From assembly GCA_001643675.2 (NCBI GenBank), contig LSRY02000008.1, forward strand, positions 1,552,001-1,616,000: a stretch of DNA of 64,000 nt. The letters are read 5' to 3'. Below, piece after piece: positions 44,161-57,244 of the stretch. The stretch comes from Monocercomonoides exilis. Taxonomy: Eukaryota; Preaxostyla; Oxymonadida; Polymastigidae. Numbering within the stretch: the first letter of the stretch is position 1; each line of letters starts with the position of its first letter. The notes below the pieces were generated by a model, which saw only the letters and a program-made list of their open reading frames with translations, had not been told where the DNA came from and did not search any database. The position numbers were made by a program, and so were the translations under genes.

Positions 44161-45694
44161 TAAGAGCCACAAAAGAAAAGAAAGTCCTACTCGATGTGCC
44201 GTGGCTGAATGGGCATATGAAGACAATGCGATAACAATAGGATGGATTTATGGTGTGGGGTGAAGGAGTTGAGTTCTTGGAGGAGGCAGGGTTTAGAGAG
44301 GGAATGGAACGATTAAAGGATGGTTTTTTTGGGGGGAGAAAGAGGTGTTTTTGGGAGGTTTAAGAGGCATAATGGATGTGTAGGAGATGGATAGGGATAG
44401 ACTTTTGTGGGGTAGTTTTTTCGATTTTTGTGAGTTGGAAGGTGTGGAAGTTGCGTTTATTATTTGAGAAAAGGAATTTGCTGTTGAGGAGGTGGGATAA
44501 GAGGGAACAGAGGGGAAGAAGATGAGTGGGGCTAATGGAATATATTTATTGGAGGAGAGGATTAGAGATGGAAAGGAAATGGAGAGATATGTGGAGGAGG
44601 TGTTTTTTTTTTTCAAATGCAGAGAGAGAGGGGGTTCATATGGGGCAGGGCAAGAGGGAGAGTATTTGCGAACTGATGTTTGATAAGAAAGAGAAGTGGG
44701 GTTGAAGAAAAAAAAGTGAAGAAAAATTTTCTTCATATTTTTATATAATTTATTTTGCGAACCGTTTGGTCGCGCCTCTCATTTGCAGGGCAAGGGATGG
44801 AGGCGGAGGCGGAGGAAGACGGGAAGAAGGAACATCAGGCTCAACACTTTGCATTGGAGGTGTGGGGACGGATTCGCGACAGGGATGGATCGAGATGAGG
44901 TGCTGGCTATGAGAGGGTGTCTTGCGCCAGAGACATACAAAGAAATGAAGTATTTATTTTTTGATTAGGAGAAGGATGACGGGAGAAGAAGTAACAGGGA
45001 GTGAAGGAGAAGGGATTTGGGCGAAGGGGTTGAGACATTTGGTGGAGGGGCGTTGATATTTTAGAGGAAATGGAGAGAGGAAGAGGGCAATACAGCGATA
45101 AGGGATGGGAAGGGATTCTTCAGATGGAATCTTCTTCTTTACCAGTTTTTTTTAATAGAACGGAGTTTGTGGAGGTTATTTGAGAGAAGCAGAACAAGAA
45201 GTTGGACTTTGATTAACTTTTTTGTGTGGAAGCAGAAGGGAAGCGAAGAAGGGACAGATGGGTTTTGTTGCAGAAAGGAACGATATTTGGAGGAGGAGAA
45301 GAAAGTTTGAGAAGAATGATCATTATAAGGGTGTGTATTTATATTTTTTTAATTTTAATTTTTTATATATTATTTTTTTTTTTTTGATGAAATTAGGATT
45401 TTTGCAAGAATGTTCAACGACAATGAATGAACATGGGATGTGGTTTGAGGGGTTATTGGATGCATATAAAGAAATCTGGATATAATAATTGGAGGGAAGC
45501 ATGGAGGGATGAGCGGGCGCAAAATATAAATGAAAGGAAACGAGAAGAAGATATTTTTATTTGAAGGTTTTGGATGGCATTTACGATGAATCTTAATGAA
45601 GGCGAAAAATGGGATCAAGGAATTGATGATATGACAGAAGAAGAAATTTGAGAAAATTTGAGAAGAAGAAGCGGAAGATGGTGAAAAGAAAATG
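44161..45694 (+). other. Module A 5' region, P4 left
   Basis: Plus-strand purine-rich blocks separated by T-rich blocks, as in P2. It includes GGCAAGGGATGGAGGCGG at 44790 and a short frame at 45222-45485 whose end (LQECSTTMNEHGMWFEG) corresponds to the second 5' block of module B. The region 44315-44380 differs from its mirror, whereas the mirror resembles P2. No product recognised. Confidence 0.38.
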
Positions 45695-45801
45695 GTACGG
45701 GGCTTTTCATATCTATTATTGGAATTTTTTTTTAACAATTTTATATTTTTGTATATTTTTAAATTTTTGTTTTATTAAATATATTTTTTAAATGATAGCA
45801 G
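45695..45801 (+). other. Likely 107-nt intron before the Pmp exon, P4 left module A
   Basis: GTACGGGGC donor after AAAATG; acceptor GATAGCAG before GGGCTTTTGCGTG. It is aligned with the 68-nt intron of module B but carries a longer T/A-rich body. Confidence 0.45.
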
Positions 45802-46050
45802 GGGCTTTTGCGTGAATATTCAAAATGAATGGATGCGAATGGAATATGGAAAGAAGGAAAAAGACGGAAACAAAAGGAAAAGGAATACCGGGAAAGCAGA
45901 CGATGAAGAAGGGGCAGAAGAGATAGGAAAAGGGATACGGCCACATTAGGATATTTTGCAACGCTTTGCCATGAATCATTGAGAAGAGAAGGAGGAAAAG
46001 AAAGAAGTGCTTCAGTGAGCGAACTGCATTTCTCTTTTTTCTGTATTTTT

Positions 46051-47615
46051 CTCTTCCAACATATTTTTTTTTCAATATTTCAACAGCAAATGATGTATGC
46101 TCGCCTTCAACGACTACTTCATCCCAAACCTCGTGTTTGATGAGTAGTTGTTCATTTTCATCAGTTAGCGACACATATGATGGAGGAATTGTCCCTTCCC
46201 TCAATAACCCCTATGCCTCTCTGATAGCCTCAAACACCTCGTTTATTGGGTGTTGCAGGACAAGAAACGTTGAATGCACTGGAACTGCAGATAATAAATT
46301 AAAGCCAGACAGGCAGAACACAACAGCCAATGGACCGAATACATTCACGTGGTGTGAGTGGAGTGGATCGAAGACGACTGGAAACAAAGATGATTATGCT
46401 GATGATGCTTCAAATGGTGGAGCAATTCGCATGTACAATCTGGGAAATGGAGAACTTTCTGTATCTCATTGCTCGTTCAACGACTGTTATGCCTATTGTA
46501 GAGGCGGTGGGATTATGTGCCTAACAATTAAGTCTATACATATCGAAAATAATGTGTTTAATGCTTGTACTGCACAAAATCAGCATGGAGGAGGAATGTA
46601 TGCGTATGGAATTTCATCATGTGCCCGAATCAGCGAATGTAAATTCCAGGATTGCAAAGCATACAGCGCTGGAGGAGGACTTCTTCTTGAAAATTTTCAG
46701 GTTTCAGAAACAGGATGTATTGAAGCAGAAAATGGTGGAGGGGAGAGTGCGTGTGTGTTTGACTGCAGTTTCACTTCATGTTCAATCACAAACACATGGG
46801 GCGGAGGCATGTTTTGTAAAACTGTTCCTGCGACACAATTCAAAATGAGGAGCATTCAGTTTATTTCATGTTCAGCACGGCAAGAGGGAGGAGGATTGTA
46901 TTTTTATCCAAATCGAGCAACAGCACCAAATGATAAAATTTATTGCTTTTTCCTTTTCTTTCATGAATGCAGCTGCAGGGATGCAGCCAATCCACGAGGA
47001 CATGATGTGATGTATTATGATTATTACAATGCCATTTCGACTTCAGACAATCCATTTCATGAATGTTACACCACCAACACAGATGACAAGAGAGTGTGCT
47101 ACGGATATAATTATGCAAATGCAAGTGCCTGGACATATGATCAAACATCAAAAAAAAATTGGTTGAAGGACAAGACGATTTATGTTTCGGTGAATGGAAA
47201 TGATACATCTCCATTTTGCGGGGCAAATGAATCAAATCCGTGTCTGACAGTGAAGAAAGCGTTTGAGATGTGTGAAATACAGATAAGCTTAACAATCACG
47301 CTGATGAACGGGAATCATGTAAGTGAGGCAACAACGATTGATATTGGAGAAAAGAAGATTTCGGTCATTGGGAAGGGAAGGGAAGCATGTTCGATTGGAA
47401 CAGGAACACTTTCATGGACAGGAGCGCTGTTCAGTGTGACGACAGGTCACCTTGGTTTATTGCACATGAAGATTTATTGCAACTCAACAGCAGATTTTTC
47501 TTCACCAAGCGTGGTTGTGGCATCTGATGGAGCAGGCAGAGCACTTTCCCTGAAAGAATGTTTCAGGAAGAGAGTTATTTGTATGCAGAACGCGATAGCC
47601 GAAGGATGCAAATAG
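46051..47615 (+). CDS. Pmp-like beta-helix surface protein, frameshifted near the 5' end
   Basis: The open frame from 46137 (TTG) gives 492 residues starting MMSSCSF. The preceding FFNISTAND part sits in another frame because a T-run at 46065-46073 has nine T where the mirror gene has seven. Six repeats are followed by the IYVSVNGND/CGANESNPC second domain, then LGLLHMKIYCNS, VVVASDGAG and a short unrelated tail. I take the gene body from 46051. The run-length change could be real decay or a sequencing error. Confidence 0.72.
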
Positions 47616-50162
47616 ACATGGCTTGCCATGGCAGTGATATTTTCATCGTGCCCTGAATCAGTTCTTATGTGTGCATTTTTTCTTTCAAAAATTGTTTGTA
47701 AATGAAATGCATCAGTTGATATGTGTTTCTTCTTCTTTTTTTTTTCTTTTGGAGGGAGGGGAATAAAAAAATATTAAAAAAAAAAAAAAAAAAAAAAAAT
47801 CTTAGCTTATGGATGAATTATTTATTTTTAAAGAGGAACTGAAAAAGAAAAAAATAAAAACAGTTGTTGTTTGATCTTTCTCTGAACCATTTAACTCATC
47901 AATCCCTTTTTGTCAATGATAATATTTTTATTTTTTGATTTTTGAAGAGGCTTGGAGATGTTCAAGGAGATTCAAATAAATATTATTATTATTATTTTCT
48001 GAATATTGTGTTTGTTTTGTGAAGCATTTTATGAGCATTATGTTTTGGAAGTTTGTTTTTGTTTACAGATGTGTGATTACTGGCTGAGAGTTTTTTCAGA
48101 GAAAGTTATTTCTGATTTTAAAAATACTTTTGAGGTTGATCCGTCACGGGCATTTGCTTGTTTTCTATAACACGCACACAACACATTCAAACAAATAGAA
48201 ATCAAAAAATACAGACATTTTATAAAATGCTCATGTTTTGTGTTTTTTCTTTCCATGTTTTTTTTTCTGCAAAAATCTTTCATTCTTCAATAAATAGTGT
48301 TTTTTTCTGTGTGACTTTGTTTTATAGAAGAATTAAAAAGTTTTGGAGGAAAACAAGGAATTGCAATTATTTTTCGTTTTTCAGATGAAAGAGAAGAGAA
48401 GAGAAGATGAAATTGGTTTGTTTCTTTTTTTTTCCCCAACAATGAAATGTTTGTTCGAGAGATATGTGAAAATAAGAAAAAAAAACATGATCAATGACAT
48501 TGATCCGATTGAATTCATGAGTTTATTCAATGGAGAATGAACCACTCAGATTTATTATTTTCTGTTGAATCCCTATGATATGATTAAACAATGAAAATAC
48601 TGATTTCAAAAAGAATCACCCATCCATTTCCTTGAGATAACAAGGATCAGATATTGATATGGAACTCTTCCTTTGATTAGTTGTGATTCACCAAAATTAT
48701 TCTTGAACAATCTTTTTGAAATAGATTGAATGAGAATATGATTTCAAAAAAAACAGCCCTTTGTTCCATTTTGTTTCCAAAAAGTCAATAATTCATTTTT
48801 TAATTTCCAAAGAAATATCACAATTATTAATTTCAACAAATCCAGTAAAATTCAAATAAATAATCACGAATGTTTTTGCAAATAATATCACTTATCAAAA
48901 AAGAAAGATTGGTATTTTTTCTCACAAAAAATTGGAAATGTTCCTAAATCACTTTGGAAAATGAAAACAGAATTATTGACTTTTTGGAAACAAAATGGAA
49001 CAAAGGGCTGTTTTTTTTGAAATCATATTCTCATTCAATCTATTTCAAAAAGATTGTTCAAGAATAATTTTGGTGAATCACAACTAATCAAAGGAAGAGT
49101 TCCATATCAATATCTGATCCTTGTTATCTCAAGGAAATGGATGGGTGATTCTTTTTGAAATCAGTATTTTCATTGTTTAATCATATCATAGGGATTCAAC
49201 AGAAAATAATAAATCTGAGTGGTTCATTCTCCATTGAATAAACTCATGAATTCAATCGGATCAATGTCATTGATCATGTTTTTTTTCTTATTTTCACATA
49301 TCTCTCGAACAAACATTTCATTGTTGGGGAAAAAAAAAGAAACAAACCAATTTCATCTTCTCTTCTCTTCTCTTTCATCTGAAAAACGAAAAATAATTGC
49401 AATTCCTTGTTTTCCTCCAAAACTTTTTAATTCTTCTATAAAACAAAGTCACACAGAAAAAAACACTATTTATTGAAGAATGAAAGATTTTTGCAGAAAA
49501 AAAAACATGGAAAGAAAAAACACAAAACATGAGCATTTTATAAAATGTCTGTATTTTTTGATTTCTATTTGTTTGAATGTGTTGTGTGCGTGTTATAGAA
49601 AACAAGCAAATGCCCGTGACGGATCAACCTCAAAAGTATTTTTAAAATCAGAAATAACTTTCTCTGAAAAAACTCTCAGCCAGTAATCACACATCTGTAA
49701 ACAAAAACAAACTTCCAAAACATAATGCTCATAAAATGCTTCACAAAACAAACACAATATTCAGAAAATAATAATAATAATATTTATTTGAATCTCCTTG
49801 AACATCTCCAAGCCTCTTCAAAAATCAAAAAATAAAAATCAAAAAATAAAATAAAAATATTATCATTGACAAAAAGGGTTTGATGAGTTAAATGGTTCAG
49901 AGAAAGATCAAACAACAACTGTTTTTATTTTTTTCTTTTTCAGTTCCTCTTTAAAAATAAATAAATCATCAATAAGCTTAGATTTTTTTGTTTTTAATAT
50001 TTTATTTTATTTTTATTCCCCTCCCTCCAAAAGAAAAGAAAAAAAGAAGAAACACATATCAACTGATGCATCATATCTTCGAACAATTTTTGAAAGAAAA
50101 ATTGCATACACAAGAACTGATTCAGGGCACGATGAAAATATCACTGCCATGGCAAGCCATGT
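47616..50162. other. P4 centre, non-coding block
   Basis: AT-rich. Includes a 24-base poly-A at 47777-47800 in the left arm that is broken up in the right arm, an ATT tract (about 47983-48000), and family 1-like ends at 48603-48624 and 49141-49160. The pairing breaks at 48801-48962. Short frames (48077, 48158, 48343 and their mirrors) look like chance. Confidence 0.65.
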
Positions 50163-51797
50163 CTATTTGCATCCTTCGGCTATCGCGTTCTGCATACAAA
50201 TAACTCTCTTCCTGAAACATTCTTTCAGGGAAAGTGCTCTGCCTGCTCCATCAGATGCCACAACCACGCTTGGTGAAGAAAAATCTGCTGTTGAGTTGCA
50301 ATAAATCTTCATGTGCAATAAACCAAGGTGACCTGTCGTCACACTGAACAGCGCTCCTGTCCATGAAAGTGTTCCTGTTCCAATCGAACATGCTTCCCTT
50401 CCCTTCCCAATGACCGAAATCTTCTTTTCTCCAATATCAATCGTTGTTGCCTCACTTACATGATTCCCGTTCATCAGCGTGATTGTTAAGCTTATCTGTA
50501 TTTCACACATCTCAAACGCTTTCTTCACTGTCAGACACGGATTTGATTCATTTGCCCCGCAAAATGGAGATGTATCATTTCCATTCACCGAAACATAAAT
50601 CGTCTTGTCCTTCAACCAATTTTTTTTTGATGTTTGATCATATGTCCAGGCACTTGCATTTGCATAATTATATCCGTAGCACACTCTCTTGTCATCTGTG
50701 TTGGTGGTGTAACATTCATGAAATGGATTGTCTGAAGTCGAAATGGCATTGTAATAATCATAATACATCACATCATGTCCTCGTGGATTGGCTGCATCCC
50801 TGCAGCTGCATTCATGAAAGAAAAGGAAAAAGCAATAAATTTTATCATTTGGTGCTGTTGCTCGATTTGGATAAAAATACAATCCTCCTCCCTCTTGCCG
50901 TGCTGAACATGAAATAAACTGAATGCTCCTCATTTTGAATTGTGTCGCAGGAACAGTTTTACAAAACATGCCTCCGCCCCATGTGTTTGTGATTGAACAT
51001 GAAGTGAAACTGCAGTCAAACACACACGCACTCTCCCCTCCACCATTTTCTGCTTCAATACATCCTGTTTCTGAAACCTGAAAATTTTCAAGAAGAAGTC
51101 CTCCTCCAGCGCTGTATGCTTTGCAATCCTGGAATTTACATTCGCTGATTCGGGCACATGATGAAATTCCATACGCATACATTCCTCCTCCATGCTGATT
51201 TTGTGCAGTACAAGCATTAAACACATTATTTTCGATATGTATAGACTTAATTGTTAGGCACATAATCCCACCGCCTCTACAATAGGCATAACAGTCGTTG
51301 AACGAGCAATGAGATACAGAAAGTTCTCCATTTCCCAGATTGTACATGCGAATTGCTCCACCATTTGAAGCATCATCAGCATAATCATCTTTGTTTCCAG
51401 TCGTCTTCGATCCACTCCACTCACACCACGTGAATGTATTCGGTCCATTGGCTGTTGTGTTCTGCCTGTCTGGCTTTAATTTATTATCTGCAGTTCCAGT
51501 GCATTCAACGTTTCTTGTCCTGCAACACCCAATAAACGAGGTGTTTGAGGCTATCAGAGAGGCATAGGGGTTATTGAGGGAAGGGACAATTCCTCCATCA
51601 TATGTGTCGCTAACTGATGAAAATGAACAACTACTCATCAAACACGAGGTTTGGGATGAAGTAGTCGTTGAAGGCGAGCATACATCATTTGCTGTTGAAA
51701 TATTGAAAAAAATATGTTGGAAGAGAAAAATACAGAAAAAAGAGAAATGCAGTTCGCTCACTGAAGCACTTCTTTCTTTTCCTCCTTCTCTTCTCAA
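50163..51797 (-). CDS. Pmp-like beta-helix surface protein, P4 right arm
   Basis: A 544-residue frame whose first codon is TTG. The frame is open further upstream (TLGYFATLCHES, to about 51870), matching LGYFATLCQDAW of the gene at 24554, so the exon is longer than 544 codons. From SCSF on it is identical to the plus-strand copy at 46137. It ends VVVASDGAGRALSL plus a tail not shared with other palindromes. Confidence 0.76.
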   Translation of the reverse strand: MRREGGKERSASVSELHFSFFCIFLFQHIFFNISTANDVCSPSTTTSSQTSCLMSSCSFSSVSDTYDGGIVPSLNNPYASLIASNTSFIGCCRTRNVECTGTADNKLKPDRQNTTANGPNTFTWCEWSGSKTTGNKDDYADDASNGGAIRMYNLGNGELSVSHCSFNDCYAYCRGGGIMCLTIKSIHIENNVFNACTAQNQHGGGMYAYGISSCARISECKFQDCKAYSAGGGLLLENFQVSETGCIEAENGGGESACVFDCSFTSCSITNTWGGGMFCKTVPATQFKMRSIQFISCSARQEGGGLYFYPNRATAPNDKIYCFFLFFHECSCRDAANPRGHDVMYYDYYNAISTSDNPFHECYTTNTDDKRVCYGYNYANASAWTYDQTSKKNWLKDKTIYVSVNGNDTSPFCGANESNPCLTVKKAFEMCEIQISLTITLMNGNHVSEATTIDIGEKKISVIGKGREACSIGTGTLSWTGALFSVTTGHLGLLHMKIYCNSTADFSSPSVVVASDGAGRALSLKECFRKRVICMQNAIAEGCK

Positions 51798-51869
51798 TGA
51801 TTCATGGCAAAGCGTTGCAAAATATCCTAATGTGGCCGTATCCCTTTTCCTATCTCTTCTGCCCCTTCT

Positions 51870-53770
51870 TCATCGTCTGCTTTCCCGGTATTCCTTTTCC
51901 TTTTGTTTCCGTCTTTTTCCTTCTTTCCATATTCCATTCGCATCCATTCATTTTGAATATTCACGCAAAAGCCCCTGCTATCATTTAAAAAATATATTTA
52001 ATAAAACAAAAATTTAAAAATATACAAAAATATAAAATTGTTAAAAAAAATTCCAATAATAGATATGAAAAGCCCCGTACCATTTTCTTTTCACCATCTT
52101 CCGCTTCTTCTTCTCAAATTTTCTCAAATTTCTTCTTCTGTCATATCATCAATTCCTTGATCCCATTTTTCGCCTTCATTAAGATTCATCGTAAATGCCA
52201 TCCAAAACCTTCAAATAAAAATATCTTCTTCTCGTTTCCTTTCATTTATATTTTGCGCCCGCTCATCCCTCCATGCTTCCCTCCAATTATTATATCCAGA
52301 TTTCTTTATATGCATCCAATAACCCCTCAAACCACATCCCATGTTCATTCATTGTCGTTGAACATTCTTGCAAAAATCCTAATTTCATCAAAAAAAAAAA
52401 ATAATATATAAAAAATTAAAATTAAAAAAATATAAATACACACCCTTATAATGATCATTCTTCTCAAACTTTCTTCTCCTCCTCCAAATATCGTTCCTTT
52501 CTGCAACAAAACCCATCTGTCCCTTCTTCGCTTCCCTTCTGCTTCCACACAAAAAAGTTAATCAAAGTCCAACTTCTTGTTCTGCTTCTCTCAAATAACC
52601 TCCACAAACTCCGTTCTATTAAAAAAAACTGGTAAAGAAGAAGATTCCATCTGAAGAATCCCTTCCCATCCCTTATCGCTGTATTGCCCTCTTCCTCTCT
52701 CCATTTCCTCTAAAATATCAACGCCCCTCCACCAAATGTCTCAACCCCTTCGCCCAAATCCCTTCTCCTTCACTCCCTGTTACTTCTTCTCCCGTCATCC
52801 TTCTCCTAATCAAAAATAAATACTTCATTTCTTTGTATGTCTCTGGCGCAAGACACCCTCTCATAGCCAGCACCTCATCTCGATCCATCCCTGTCGCGAA
52901 TCCGTCCCCACACCTCCAATGCAAAGTGTTGAGCCTGATGTTCCTTCTTCCCGTCTTCCTCCGCCTCCGCCTCCATCCCTTGCCCTGCAAATGAGAGGCG
53001 CGACCAAACGGTTCGCAAAATAAATTATATAAAAATATGAAGAAAATTTTTCTTCACTTTTTTTTCTTCAACCCCACTTCTCTTTCTTATCAAACATCAG
53101 TTCGCAAATACTCTCCCTCTTGCCCTGCCCCATATGAACCCCCTCTCTCTCTGCATTTGAAAAAAAAAAACACCTCCTCCACATATCTCTCCATTTCCTT
53201 TCCATCTCTAATCCTCTCCTCCAATAAATATATTCCATTAGCCCCACTCATCTTCTTCCCCTCTGTTCCCTCTTATCCCACCTCCTCAACAGCAAATTCC
53301 TTTTCTCAAATAATAAACGCAACTTCCACACCTTCCAACTCACAAAAATCGAAAAAACTACCCCACAAAAGTCTATCCCTATCCATCTCCTACACATCCA
53401 TTTTGCCTCTGAAATATCACAAAAATACCTCTTTTCCACAAAAAATATCCTTTAATCGTTCCATTCCCTCTCTAAACCCTGCCTCCTCCAAGAACTCAAC
53501 TCCTTCACCCCACACCATAAATCCATCCTATTGTTATCGCATTGTCTTCATATGCCCATTCAGCCACGGCACATCGAGTAGGACTTTCTTTTCTTTTGTG
53601 GCTCTTATTCGTTATGGAACATGATCAAGCAATGTCAAATGCTCAGAAACTGTCAACGGGGTCAGATTCCGAGGTTTAAACAAATACAGGTTGACCAAGT
53701 GAAATATTTCCAGTGAAAATGTGGGGTATTACAAAAGAATGTTTGCTTGATGAAAGATGAAATTGTTCAT
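51870..53770 (-). other. Module A 5' region, P4 right
   Basis: Mirror of 44000-45980. The minus strand is the gene sense; plus-strand frames such as 53037-53624 and 52157-52411 are Ser/Pro-rich shadows. The intron mirror lies at about 51977-52083. Confidence 0.38.
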
Positions 53771-54313
53771 ATTGATTGATGAATGGCTGTGGAGCAACAA
53801 TATTTTCGATGGAAATGATGAATTTTCAATGTATGTAATTTTTATTGTTCTGTTGATTGTGAAGATGTTATCATCCGTAACCTCTCCAAAGTCGTGATTC
53901 AGACAACTTATTTAAAATGAACAATTTATTCCATGCAGAGCAGAACAGCGAGGAAGCGAGACAAATGTTATGTTACAAATATATTAGAGCCAGAATGTAT
54001 TTTATCATAAATGTTTATGTGACTTGTTATTAACTCAACATGCACAATCGATAGAAATGTGATGAAAAATGAAATTTAATGGAGCAGAAATCAACGGGGT
54101 TGGAAGATATCCAAGGCAAAAAGGAAGAATAACCAAATTCAATGAAAAGGGAGCGTTTTTTAAAAAGAGGAAGAAGACATTTTCATTTTTAAGTTTGTTG
54201 GAAAGATTGGGGCAAATAACTGAAACAGGAGATTGAAATCAGTTTGGACAGAACAATGCGCCTTTCTTTGGAGAAGAAGGACAAGACATTGATTTTACGG
54301 ACTGAGGAGAGGG
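53771..54313. other. Head-to-head intergenic region, P4 right
   Basis: Mirror of 43455-44000. It contains the conserved TTATTGTTCTGTTGATTGTG stretch; no gene assigned. Confidence 0.3.
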
Positions 54314-54793
54314 ATGGAACTGCTTTTCATTGCTTGGCTTGAGAGGCGAAAAAACGAGAAAAACGGACAGTTTTGCGTAATACGGCAGCTGGAGGCAAAT
54401 TACAGGCAAAATGGACTTTTATCGTTTGACCTTTGTCTTCAGCCTTCTATCATTGAAACGTTATTCACAAGAGCAGAGAACGAGGCAGTGATGCTGAGAA
54501 TATCTTCTGACAGAAGATGTATAGTATTCAAACTTGAAAATAACATCGCATTCACCACCTTTATCATCTTCATCTCTGTCATTGCCATCATCGCTGTCAT
54601 CATCATCCTCATCTTCATTAAAATTATATTGAAGCATTTTTATTATTTGTGTATTATTCGAGTGGAATCAGTGCCAAGAATTGGAAATAAAGCAAGTTTT
54701 TGGAAGCAGAACAGAATTGATTTCATTGATGTTGAGATAGGCAGCAGAAGCAAAAAAGGCGAGTTTTGTTGGCAGAAAAGAACAATATTTTGA
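54314..54793 (+). CDS. Small membrane ORF, P4 right
   Basis: 159 residues, mirror of 42846-43454 with one early change (AWLERRK for AWVERRK) and an earlier stop caused by a run-length difference in GCAAAAAAGGCG. Same single Ile/Val-rich membrane helix. Confidence 0.42.
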   Translation: MELLFIAWLERRKNEKNGQFCVIRQLEANYRQNGLLSFDLCLQPSIIETLFTRAENEAVMLRISSDRRCIVFKLENNIAFTTFIIFISVIAIIAVIIILIFIKIILKHFYYLCIIRVESVPRIGNKASFWKQNRIDFIDVEIGSRSKKGEFCWQKRTIF

Positions 54794-55223
54794 GAGGCAC
54801 TCGAAGAAGAAGAAGAAAGTGTGTGAAGATTGGCAATAAACATATTTTTAGAGTTTGTTTTGTATTAATTTTTTTTCTCCAATTTTTCACATATTTATTT
54901 TTATTTATTTTGAGAGATTAAGATTTATGGAAGGACATTTTCAGGCAATGAATGAACATGGGGAAAAGAGCACATTTGATGCTTTTCAGAAATCAGACAA
55001 TGACAAAAAATTTGAGAATATAGATGAATAAGCCAGAGGCATTAAATGAAATGAATGTGAGAGGAGGGATTTGAAGATTTATGTTGAATTTTGAAAAAGA
55101 AGAAGGCGAAGCGACGGAAAAGAATAATCGGAAAATTGAGGAAATGGCTGAAGAAGAAATGTGACAGGAAGTCAAGAAGGATATGAAGATGAAGAAAAGG
55201 AAGCAGATTGCGAAAGGAAAATG
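54794..55223 (+). other. Module B 5' exons, P4 right
   Basis: Equivalent of 8933-9368: two purine-rich blocks with an intron-like T-rich block (54840-54915) between them, ending at the donor at 55224. Confidence 0.38.
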
Positions 55224-55291
55224 GTACTGGTTTGTGATATTTTGTATTACATTTAAAATATTTTTTTTCTTTTTTTTTTTTATGATGACAG
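55224..55291 (+). other. Likely 68-nt intron before the gene at 55511
   Basis: GTACTGGTTTG donor, GATGACAG acceptor, then GGAGTTTTGCATG. Its mirror is 42478-42545 on the minus strand. Confidence 0.48.
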
Positions 55292-55510
55292 GGAGTTTTG
55301 CATGAATATCCAAAAGGGATGAATGCGAATGGAATATGGAAAGAAGGAAGAAAACGGAAACAGAAGGAAAAAAAAAAGATTTAGGCGATAACATTCCTAT
55401 CAGAAGAGGCGAGCGAAGACAAAAAAAGATACTGAAACTTATTGGGATATTTTGCAAAATTTTTCTGAATGAAGGGGAAGAGAAGGAAACGTTGAAGGAA
55501 AGAAATTTCT

Positions 55511-57074
55511 GTGAGAGAATCTCTTATCCAATCTTCAACCCCATTCCTCTCATCAATCTTCATTACCCTTATATCCCTATCTCACCTGACATTTTTCAAT
55601 ATATCAACAGCAAATGAGGCATGTTCACCTTCAACCACAATGTCAACCCAAGCTACATGTCTGATGAGCAGCTGCACATTTTCATCAGTTTGCAATGGGT
55701 ATGATGGAGGGATTGTTCATTCCCTCAACAATCCTTTAGCTTCATTGTCTGCGTCAAACACCTCATTCGTTGGGTGTTGTCGGGCAAGAAATGTTGTATG
55801 TGAAGGAACTGCAGACAACAAGCTGACTCCAGGGAGACAGAATGAAACAGAAAATGGAGAAAATTCATTTATTTGGTGCGAGTGGAATGGATCAAATACG
55901 ACTGGAACAAATAATACTCACACCGATGGGGTCTCAAATGGAGGGGCAATTTGTATGTACAATCAGTCATCTGCCACTGCATCAGTTTCACATTGTTCAT
56001 TCAACAACTGTTTTGCTTATTGGGATGGAGGTGGAATATTGTGTGCAAATATTAAATCTGTTGAGATTGAAAACAATTCGTTCAACTCATGCACAGCTCA
56101 AAGAAATGCTGGAGGAGGGATGTGCGTTGTGGCAATTACAACATGTGTTCGTATCAGCGGATGTGAATTCCAGGATTGTAAAGCAAATGGCTATGGAGGA
56201 GGACTTTATCTTAATGATTTTCAGGTTTCAGTACAAGGATGCATTGGAACAGAAAGTGGAGGAGGAGAGAGCGCGTGTGTGTTTGACTGCAGTTTCACTT
56301 CATGTTCAATTACAAGCACATGGGGTGGAGGCATGTATTGCAGAAATGTTCCCAATCAATTCAAGATTAGAAGCGTCAGGTTTATTTCGTGTAATGCATC
56401 GACCAGGGGGAGGTGGATTTCATTTGGAGCCAGAAAAAAAAACTGTGCCAGCTAATGGGCTTTATTGCTATTTCCTCTTCTTCCATGAATGCAAATGCTT
56501 GGGTGATCCTCCACATGGTCACGATATGATATACTTAGATAATTACAATTTATATTTGGATTCTGGGAATCCGTTCCATGAATGTTACACAACAAACACA
56601 GATGATCAGAGAGTGTGCTATGGATATATTGCATCGAGTTCAACAAGTTGGACATTTCAGCACACAGAAAAGTGGGATTGGCTGAAGAGAGGGATTCTCA
56701 ATCGGTTTGTGGCGGTGAGTGGTGGTGGTGAAGAAGAGTTGTGTGGATTGGATGAGTCAAGTGCATGCAGAACCATTGGTGTTGCAGTCATTCGGAGCGT
56801 GATTCAAGTGAGCCTGTCTGTTACGCTGATGGAAGGGAATCACACAAGCGAGACAGAAACAATTGAGATTGGAGAAAAGAAGATTTCAGTCATTGGGAAA
56901 AGAAGAGAAACATGTTCGATTGGAACAGAAACAAATTTTTGTATTTCATCATTCTCTTCTTTATCTTTTCATCACTGTTATTGCCTGTTTTTAAGATTTT
57001 TGTCTGTTGGAGTTATTCCGCTGGAAGCAGAAATGAATCAATTCATTCTGCAATCAGATGAGCAGCGTAGATGA
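55511..57074 (+). pseudogene. Pmp-like gene with single-base frameshifts, P4 right arm
   Basis: The mirror of the intact 516-codon gene at 40708. A G-run at about 56406-56410 has five G here and four there. The frame from 55511 therefore stops at 56455, while the family sequence (GGGFHLEPEKK to SIGTE) continues in the frame that ends at 57074. A second run (TTTT here, TTTTT in the mirror, about 56966) changes the C-terminal frame again. Either this copy is dead or the run lengths are misread. Confidence 0.72.
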
Positions 57075-57244
57075 GGCAGATGGATGAGTTGATTGAAAGG
57101 GAAAATATGTGAAGAATAAAGAAAGAAAGAAGCCATGAAAATTGATTGTTATAAAAGGCATGAATTTATTTTTAATAAATAATAAATATTATTTTATTAT
57201 TTTATTCTGAAATTAGGACATTTAAGCGAGAAGATTTACAGCCG

